Shown here: in pieces, positions 6,533-11,283 of the stretch
How the letters are laid out: every line of letters starts with the position of its first letter
How positions within the stretch are numbered: position 1 is the stretch's first letter
DNA from: Chloroflexota bacterium
GTDB taxonomy: Bacteria > Chloroflexota > Anaerolineae > Caldilineales > Caldilineaceae
Direction of reading: 5' to 3'
Length of the DNA stretch: 11,283 bases
Assembly: GCA_003577005.1 (NCBI GenBank)
Contig: QEUW01000440.1
Coordinates: forward strand, 1 to 11,283
The notes under the pieces: generated by a model
What the model was told of the DNA's origin: nothing
Database searches by the model: none
What the model saw: only the letters and a program-made list of their open reading frames with translations
Program-made: the position numbers and the translations under genes

Positions 6533-7495
6533 ATGAACATCCGAGTTCGACCGGCCAATCTTCCCCAAGAGTATGGGGCGATTGCGGCCGTCCTTGAGGC
6601 GGAAGCTCCTGGCTGGGGGGCGTCCGCCGAAGAACTGGCCCACGAAGACGCCCAACGCGACCCACGCTACCATCATGCCACCTTCGTGGCCGAGGTGGTG
6701 GACGGGCAGGAGCCGGGGATCGTCGGTGTGGCGCAAACCGGGCACGAGCCTCTGGCACATCGCGACGACAAGCATCTGATCAACCTGCGGGTTCACCCAG
6801 ATTGGCAAGGGCGCGGTGTAGGCAAGGCGCTGTATGCCGCTGTGCTCGATCACCTGGCGCCCTTTGCGCCCTACGAATTGTGCGCCGATGTCTGGCAGGC
6901 CCATCCGCGCACGCCGCGCTTTCTTACCGAGCGTGGCTTTGTGGAGCTATGGCAGCGAATCGACTCTTATCTGGATGTGGCGGATTTTGACTTTTCACCC
7001 TACGCCGGGCTGGCGGACAAGCTGCGCGAGGCGGGGCTCGAAATCAAGACCTATGAACAACTCGGCGATGACCCGAAGCGGCTGGTCAAGCTGTACGAAC
7101 TGGACTGGGCGCTCTGGCAGGATGTTCCCTACTTCGGCCAGGTGGTGGTAAAACGGTCGCTCGCCCAGTTTGCTGCGGACGAGGTCGAACACCCCAAGTT
7201 TCTGCCCGACGCTTGCTTTATCGCCGTCAAAGCGGGCGAATATATCGGCTATTCCAACCTCAGTGAGTTCGATCACGGGTTGAACACGGAGATGACGGGG
7301 GTGCTGCGCCCCGAACGCGGCCAGGGCGTGGCAACACAGTTAAAGCTGTGTGGCATCCGCTATGCACAGGGGCACGGCAATCTCCGCCTGTGGACCGTCA
7401 ATGATTCTGTCAATGCCGGTGTGATTGCACTCAACCAGAAGCTTGGTTTCAAGCCAGAGGGCGCTATCGTTCGCTATGCCAAAATAGTGGCGTGA
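6533..7495 (+). CDS. Tandem GNAT-domain N-acetyltransferase
   Basis: The 320-residue protein starts at ATG 6533 with GAGG (6522-6525) 7 bases upstream. It holds two GNAT folds in series. The first has the acetyl-CoA loop Q92-G-R-G-V-G within LRVHPDWQGRGVGKALYAAV, followed by FLTERGFVE. The second has R262-G-Q-G-V-A within GVLRPERGQGVATQLKLCG, then the usual NAGVIALNQKLGFKPEG motif. Such double-GNAT proteins often keep one catalytic and one degenerate half. Here both pyrophosphate loops look usable. The acceptor (amino sugar, antibiotic, small amine or protein) is unknown. Its place between the two permease genes of a sugar importer is unusual and might mean it acetylates the imported compound; accidental insertion is equally possible. 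Base composition looks like its neighbours. Confidence 0.88.
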   Translation: MNIRVRPANLPQEYGAIAAVLEAEAPGWGASAEELAHEDAQRDPRYHHATFVAEVVDGQEPGIVGVAQTGHEPLAHRDDKHLINLRVHPDWQGRGVGKALYAAVLDHLAPFAPYELCADVWQAHPRTPRFLTERGFVELWQRIDSYLDVADFDFSPYAGLADKLREAGLEIKTYEQLGDDPKRLVKLYELDWALWQDVPYFGQVVVKRSLAQFAADEVEHPKFLPDACFIAVKAGEYIGYSNLSEFDHGLNTEMTGVLRPERGQGVATQLKLCGIRYAQGHGNLRLWTVNDSVNAGVIALNQKLGFKPEGAIVRYAKIVA

Positions 7496-7530
7496 GGCGC
7501 CGTCCTATGTTTGATAGAGGTAAATAGGGT

Positions 7531-8436
7531 ATGGCCAAGACCAGTGTCGTTTCCCAACCTGCTGTTGCCCGCGGTGAACAGAGCATGATGGCAGCCAGGC
7601 GTGGCTCCTTGCGTTTTGATGCGCTGCTAGGCCGGTTTGCCAGCCATCTGATTCTCGTGGTCTTTACCATTGTCATCGTCTACCCCGTGTTGTGGATGCT
7701 GCTGGCCTCGCTCAAATCCAACAGTGAAATCGTCACCAATATCTGGGGGCTACCGCAGACGCTGCAGTGGGAAAACTATCGCGGCGCCTGGCAGAGCGCC
7801 AAGCTGGGCTATGCCCTCATGAACAGTGTGATCGTCTCGGTGGGAACGGTGCTGCTGGTGACGGCGCTGGCGGCGCTGGCAGGGTTTGCCTTTGCCAAGT
7901 TTAGCTTTCGCTTTGCCCTGATAATCTTTCTGCTCTTTGTCTTTACCATGCACGCACCGGCGCCAGTCATCCCGCTTTATGTCATGTTGGTCAAGATGGG
8001 GTTGACCGACAGCCGGCTGGGGCTGATCCTGCCCTTGGCGGCCGGCGGCATCCCGCTTTCGATCTTTATCTTCCGGGCCTACTTCCAGTCGATTCCGCGC
8101 GAACTGTTAGATGCGGCCAGGGTCGATGGCTGCACCGACTTTGTCGCCTTCTGGCGGGTGGTGGCGCCCATCTCTGGGCCGGCGTTTGCCACGGTTGCGA
8201 TCCTGCAATTTGTCGGCGCCTGGAACGAATACTTTCTGGCCTTGATCCTGGTGCGCTCGGCGGAGATGCGGACGATCCCGCTGGCAATCCAGGTCTTTTT
8301 CTACGCCTGGGGGCGCACCGAGTGGGAGCAGGTCTTTGCTGCGTTGAGCATTGGGTCGCTGCCCATGATCCTGCTTTACATTGTCATGCAGCGCCAGTTT
8401 ATCCAAGGGTTGACCGCCGGGTCGTTAAAGGGGTAA
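7531..8436 (+). CDS. Carbohydrate ABC transporter permease, MalG/UgpE/LacG type
   Basis: The 301-residue membrane subunit starts at ATG 7531, with AGAGG at 7516-7520 (10-base spacing). After a soluble, Arg-containing N-terminus of about 40 residues there are six hydrophobic segments. The first is LILVVFTIVIVYPVLWMLLAS and the last ALSIGSLPMILLYIVMQRQF. The periplasmic stretch WENYRGAWQSAKLGYALMNS is typical of MalG-type subunits. The EAA loop is present in a slightly altered form from D194 (DAARVDGCTDFVAFWRVVAP), with Asp for the usual first Glu. The C-terminal FIQGLTAGSLKG is the family's characteristic end. It forms a heterodimer with the permease at 5478 despite the acetyltransferase gene between them. 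Its last codons contain the ribosome binding site of the next gene, so the two are translationally linked. Confidence 0.94.
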   Translation: MAKTSVVSQPAVARGEQSMMAARRGSLRFDALLGRFASHLILVVFTIVIVYPVLWMLLASLKSNSEIVTNIWGLPQTLQWENYRGAWQSAKLGYALMNSVIVSVGTVLLVTALAALAGFAFAKFSFRFALIIFLLFVFTMHAPAPVIPLYVMLVKMGLTDSRLGLILPLAAGGIPLSIFIFRAYFQSIPRELLDAARVDGCTDFVAFWRVVAPISGPAFATVAILQFVGAWNEYFLALILVRSAEMRTIPLAIQVFFYAWGRTEWEQVFAALSIGSLPMILLYIVMQRQFIQGLTAGSLKG

Positions 8437-8441
8437 AGTAT

Positions 8442-9278
8442 ATGATCCCGTGTTACAACGGCGCCACATCGCGCCCATACCCGTTGGAAGAGGACATCCG
8501 CGCCGCGTCGGCAGCGGGGTTTGAAATGATTGAGCTGTGGGGCGAGAAATTTGACGCATTTTTCAGGCGCCATTCCCTTGCTGATTTACAACGGTTACTC
8601 GACCAAAACGAATTAGGCGTGGCGGCCATCGACCTGGTTGCGCTCGATTACAGCCGGCCCGAAAATGTGGAAATTGCCGTCCAGCGGGCGCGCGAACTGG
8701 GTACGGTTGCCCAGGCCGTCGGCTGTGACCTGCTCCTCTTGTGCAGTTGGGGGGACCTCCAGGGCCGCAGCAAAGCCGAGGGGCTTGACCTGGTGGCCGA
8801 TTACCTGCGCCCGGTCTGTGCGGCGGCGGCTGAATTTGGCTGCCGGCTGGCCATTGAGCCATTGGGCGGCCATGCGCTGATCCCCGGCTGCGAGGAAGCG
8901 CTTGCCATCATCGAACGGGCTCAACAGCCCAACCTGGGGTTGATGTGGGATTTCTTTCACTATCATAAGTCGGGTGTCTCGCCGGCTGTGATCAGAAGCA
9001 TCCCGCCCGATAAACTCTGGCTGGTTCATGTCGATGACGCGCCCGACCTGCCCCGTGAAACACTGCGCGACCCGGACCGTGTCTACCCGGGCGCGGGTGC
9101 GCTCCCCCTCTACACCTACTTTGAGATTCTGCGCGAACTGGGGTATCATGGCCCTGTTTCGGTTGAGCTGTTCAACACCGGGTATTACCAATTGCCAATT
9201 GATGAGATCGCCGACAACGCTTACCAGAGTTTGTTGCCGTATCTCTCCAAACCAGGCGTTAACCAAGCACTTAGCTGA
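8442..9278 (+). CDS. Sugar phosphate isomerase/epimerase-like TIM-barrel protein (xylose isomerase-like / AP endonuclease 2 family)
   Basis: The preferred start is ATG 8442, 8 bases after AAGGGG (8428-8433). Longer upstream versions in this frame would run through the permease gene and are rejected. The 278-residue product has the metal-site pattern of the xylose isomerase-like TIM barrels: E139 (AIEPLGG), D170 with H173 (WDFFHYH), H196 (VHVDDAP) and E242 (SVELFN). It also has the R213 and PGAG motif before the last strands. Relatives include IolE, IolI, hydroxypyruvate isomerase, tagatose/psicose 3-epimerases and endonuclease IV; the context of a sugar importer argues for isomerase or epimerase chemistry on the imported sugar. 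It begins 5 bases after the permease stop, so it is surely in the same operon. The divalent metal and substrate are not decidable here. Confidence 0.88.
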   Translation: MIPCYNGATSRPYPLEEDIRAASAAGFEMIELWGEKFDAFFRRHSLADLQRLLDQNELGVAAIDLVALDYSRPENVEIAVQRARELGTVAQAVGCDLLLLCSWGDLQGRSKAEGLDLVADYLRPVCAAAAEFGCRLAIEPLGGHALIPGCEEALAIIERAQQPNLGLMWDFFHYHKSGVSPAVIRSIPPDKLWLVHVDDAPDLPRETLRDPDRVYPGAGALPLYTYFEILRELGYHGPVSVELFNTGYYQLPIDEIADNAYQSLLPYLSKPGVNQALS

Positions 9279-9295
9279 AAAGGTCGCGCACCCGT

Positions 9296-9376
9296 GGTGC
9301 GTTGCACGCGCAGTGTGCGATGCACCTGGGCTGTCGCCTTCCCAAGGTGCAACGCACCTTTCAGGTGCATCGCACC
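9296..9376. repeat. Interleaved double inverted repeat (pseudoknot-order palindromes)
   Basis: Four related tracts occur in the order A-B-A'-B'. A is GGTGCGTTGCAC (9296-9307) and B is GTGCGATGCACCT (9315-9327). A' (9347-9358) is the exact complement of A, and B' (9363-9375) is the exact complement of B. Perfect pairing is therefore crossed, while nested pairing (A with B', B with A') costs only one mismatch each. Each tract is also nearly palindromic by itself. It lies 17 bases past the isomerase stop and 54 bases before the peptidase start. Confidence 0.7.
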
Positions 9377-9430
9377 GGTGCGGCCGGCCAACTCGTATGC
9401 TTAAACAACCGTCAGGATAGGATCAGAAAT

Positions 9431-10777
9431 TTGACCACAGACACACCCATTTACCAACGTCCCATCGAACTGCTCCAGCAGTTGATCCGCTTTGACACCA
9501 CTAATCCGCCCGGTGATGAGGCGGCTTGTATCGGCTATCTCAACGACATATTGACGGCAGCCGGAGTCGAGACGACGCTCCTTGCCAAGACGCCCAGCCG
9601 CCCCAACCTCACCGCCCGGCTGCCGGGTCGCGGGATAGCGCCGGGATTGGTGCTCCAGGGCCATGTGGATGTGGTCACGACGGCCAACCAGGCGTGGGCG
9701 CATCCACCCTTTGCCGCCGAGCTCATCGACAACTATGTGTGGGGCCGGGGCGCGCTCGATATGAAGAGCGGCGTGACGATGATGGTGGCGGCCTTTCTGC
9801 GCGCCCACGCCGAGGCTTTCCAGCCGGCCGGCGACGTGATCCTGACCATCATGGCCGACGAGGAGGCCGGCAGCGATTACGGCGCCCGCTTCCTGGTCGA
9901 GGAGCACCCGGAACACTTTAGCGGCGCCCGTTACGCCATTGGCGAGGGAGGCGGCGGCTCGCAGACGATTTTGGGCCGGCGCTACTACCCCATCATGGTG
10001 GCGGAGAAACAGGTCTGTTGGATGCGTACCGCGCTCCACGGGCCGGGCGGCCACGGCTCGACCCCCCTGCGCGGCGGCGCCATGGCCCGGCTGGGCCGCC
10101 TGCTGACCGCGCTGGATCAGAAGCGGCTGCCCGTGCATATCCTGCCGGTGATGGAAGAGATGATCCGGTCGATTGTCGCGACGGCGGATGCGCCCGCCAC
10201 GCCGCTGCTGGCCCGTTTGCTCGACCCGGCGCAGACCGACGCCGCCCTCGACGAGATGGCGAACCAGGGCATCCGCCAGGCGCGCATGTTTGATGCGCTG
10301 CTCCACAACACCGTCAACGCCACAGTCGTCCACGGCGGCATCAAGACAAATGTGATCCCCAGTCGCATCGACCTGGAACTGGACGGTCGGCTGCTGCCCG
10401 GTTACACGCCGGATGACATGGTCGCCGAGCTACACCAGTTGCTGGGCAATGACCTGGAATTCGAGATCATCCGCCACGACCCGCTTGGCGGCGAGACCGA
10501 CATGACCCTCTATCCGCTGCTGGCGGACCTTGTGCGCCAGGCCGACCCGGAGGGCACGCCCATCCCAACGATGGTCGGCGGGTTCACCGATGGGCGGATG
10601 TTTGCGCGGCTGGGCATCCAGAATTATGGCTTTCTGCCGCTCAAGCTGCCGGCGGACTTCAACGGCGGGGCGACGGTCCATGCCGCCGACGAACGGGTGC
10701 CGGTGGATGCGATCCATTTTGGCTGCGAGGTCATCTATCAACTGCTCCGCCGCTACGGCGAGGAATCCAGAAAATAA
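9431..10777 (+). CDS. M20 family metallopeptidase / deacylase (ArgE/DapE/CPG2-like)
   Basis: The frame is open from 9302, but that part translates the palindromic repeat. TTG 9431 is preferred: AGGA at 9419-9422 lies 8 bases before it, and homologous sequence begins just after (PIYQRPIELLQQLIRFDTTN). This gives 448 residues, normal for the family. Metal and catalytic residues are all visible: H78 and D80 (GHVDVV), D110 (GALDMKSG), the catalytic pair E144-E145 (ADEEAG), E172 (IGEGGG) and H417 (VHAADE). A lid/dimerisation domain with HGPGGHGSTP lies between. A two-metal cytosolic hydrolase acting on an amide bond (N-acyl amino acid, dipeptide or similar) is expected. A deacetylase of an imported N-acetylated compound would suit the operon, but this is inference. 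It is probably co-transcribed with the isomerase, across a 152-base repeat-bearing gap. Confidence 0.9.
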   Translation: MTTDTPIYQRPIELLQQLIRFDTTNPPGDEAACIGYLNDILTAAGVETTLLAKTPSRPNLTARLPGRGIAPGLVLQGHVDVVTTANQAWAHPPFAAELIDNYVWGRGALDMKSGVTMMVAAFLRAHAEAFQPAGDVILTIMADEEAGSDYGARFLVEEHPEHFSGARYAIGEGGGGSQTILGRRYYPIMVAEKQVCWMRTALHGPGGHGSTPLRGGAMARLGRLLTALDQKRLPVHILPVMEEMIRSIVATADAPATPLLARLLDPAQTDAALDEMANQGIRQARMFDALLHNTVNATVVHGGIKTNVIPSRIDLELDGRLLPGYTPDDMVAELHQLLGNDLEFEIIRHDPLGGETDMTLYPLLADLVRQADPEGTPIPTMVGGFTDGRMFARLGIQNYGFLPLKLPADFNGGATVHAADERVPVDAIHFGCEVIYQLLRRYGEESRK

Positions 10778-10778
10778 C

Positions 10779-10936
10779 GCAAAAAAGCAGTAACACAGAG
10801 AACACAGAGGAGGCGCAGAGAGCACAGAGGGAAAAGGAGAAGCAGTTCTCAGTGTTCTGGTATGATGGATACACAGCGCCGAACTCTGTGTATCTCTGTG
10901 CCTTCTCCGTGTCCTCTGTGTCGCTGCTTTTTTTGC
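10779..10936. repeat. CACAGAG-type intergenic inverted repeat (copy 2)
   Basis: The left arm (about 10779-10831) starts CAAAAAAGCAG and continues in ACACAGAG/CACAGAGG units. The right arm (about 10883-10936) carries the complement (CTCTGTGTATCTCTGTGCC, CCTCTGTGTCGCTG) and ends in T7 (10928-10934) then GC. Arms of about 52 bases pair imperfectly around a loop of roughly 50 bases. The right end, a stem followed by a T-run, could terminate transcription after the peptidase gene. An extended -10-like TGGTATGAT (10858-10866) lies in the loop without a clear -35 box. Related to the element at 5301-5460. Confidence 0.65.
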
Positions 10937-10960
10937 CCTTATTGACGAACCCACATTCCT

Positions 10961-11283
10961 ATGAAACAGATTGCTGCCATTCTTACCGAATATCGCCCCT
11001 ATTCGCACGCCGATGTCATCGTCGGCAAGTTTCTCAAGGGCTTCCCCATCGACGAGGGGCTGCTGCCGGTGCGGGTAAAGATTGCGTCCATGTATGTCGA
11101 TCAATTTCCCGACAACGACCTCAGCCGCCAGATGAGCAGCCAGTTCGACGTGCCGATCTACGGCAGCATCAACAAGGCGTTGACGCTGGGTGGTGACTCT
11201 CTGGCCGTGGATGGAGTCCTGATCATCGGCGAACACGGCGACTATCCGTGGAACGAGCGCGAACAACATCTCTACCCGCGCAA
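10961..11283 (+). CDS. Conserved-looking protein of unknown function, N-terminal part, cut by window edge
   Basis: An open frame of 107 codons runs from ATG 10961 to the window end without a stop. Codon use is like that of the neighbouring genes. The product begins MKQIAAILTEYRPYSHADVI and contains KFLKGFPIDEGLLPVRVKIA (about residues 23-42). Further along are VPIYGSINKALTLGG (72-86) and, near residue 94, GEHGDYPWNEREQHLYPR. The last motif is rich in His, Glu, Asp and Trp and looks like a functional site. It resembles uncharacterised proteins I recall from Planctomycetes and Chloroflexota genomes, often near sugar-metabolism genes, but I cannot assign a reaction. No signal peptide or membrane segment is visible. 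No Shine-Dalgarno sequence precedes the ATG (upstream CCCACATTCCT), unlike the other genes here. The 183-base gap with a repeat and T-run suggests a separate transcription unit. Confidence 0.78.
   Translation, partial: MKQIAAILTEYRPYSHADVIVGKFLKGFPIDEGLLPVRVKIASMYVDQFPDNDLSRQMSSQFDVPIYGSINKALTLGGDSLAVDGVLIIGEHGDYPWNEREQHLYPR

Noticed and set aside
8322..8441. N-terminal extension of the TIM-barrel protein inside the permease gene
   Set aside because: It is out of frame with the permease and lacks a ribosome binding site. ATG 8442 has AAGGGG 8 bases upstream and begins with a normal barrel strand.
9296..9376. Possible CRISPR-like repeat cluster
   Set aside because: The four related tracts are inverted and irregularly spaced, and are complements of one another rather than direct repeats with uniform spacers.
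9302..9430. N-terminal extension of the M20 protein from TTG 9302
   Set aside because: It translates the interleaved palindromic repeat and is not family-like. TTG 9431 has an AGGA motif at good spacing and family similarity begins right after it.
9401..10333. 310-codon minus-strand frame over the M20 gene
   Set aside because: It is antisense to a protein with all family metal ligands, and its own translation looks random (His/Arg/Gly rich).

Overview
The window looks like a chromosomal piece of a GC-rich, free-living heterotroph, most likely a Chloroflexota member of the Caldilineae/Anaerolineae type. This placement is an inference. It rests on a Tat-exported sugar-binding lipoprotein with an Ala/Pro/Gly-rich linker after the lipobox Cys, dispersed sugar ABC operons lacking their own ATPase, Shine-Dalgarno-led genes, and intergenic regions packed with palindromic repeats. 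No marker gene is present to settle it.

Layout. (1) 1-638, minus strand: the N-terminal part of an M24 (Xaa-Pro peptidase/creatinase-like) protein that runs off the left edge. (2) A divergent promoter region at 639-871. (3) 872-1795: an acetamidase/formamidase family amidase. (4) 1796-2204: a 409-base stretch without a gene. It holds a 15-bp stem hairpin, a 139-bp MITE-like inverted-repeat element, and a near-consensus sigma-70 promoter whose start region carries two abutting ATGAACGTTCAT palindromes. (5) 2205-2702: a DinB-fold protein, followed by 2744-3796, a LacI-family repressor. (6) 3945-8436: a carbohydrate ABC importer consisting of a Tat lipoprotein binding protein (3945), a MalF-type permease (5478), a tandem-GNAT acetyltransferase (6533) and a MalG-type permease (7531). 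(7) 8442-9278: a TIM-barrel sugar phosphate isomerase/epimerase-like enzyme overlapping the permease's end with its ribosome binding site. (8) 9431-10777: an M20 metallopeptidase/deacylase. (9) 10961-11283: the start of a protein I cannot name, running off the right edge.

How the genes fit together. Everything from 872 rightwards is on the plus strand. The LacI regulator, importer and isomerase form a plausible sugar (or sugar-derivative) uptake and first-step catabolism locus. The ATPase would have to come from elsewhere, as is common for shared MsiK/MalK-type subunits. The peptidases and amidase at the flanks suggest scavenging of amide or peptide nitrogen but are not obviously part of the sugar pathway. 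The tandem palindrome upstream of the DinB gene has the TGA-x-CG-x-TCA form typical of LacI-family operators, so the neighbouring repressor probably controls the DinB-lacI transcript.

The most unusual feature is the intergenic DNA. Most of the larger gaps carry a different long inverted repeat: a 139-bp element, a perfect 27-bp-arm hairpin, an interleaved (pseudoknot-order) double inverted repeat, and two copies of a CACAGAG-type element. I found no RNA genes, CRISPR arrays, complete insertion sequences or defence systems.
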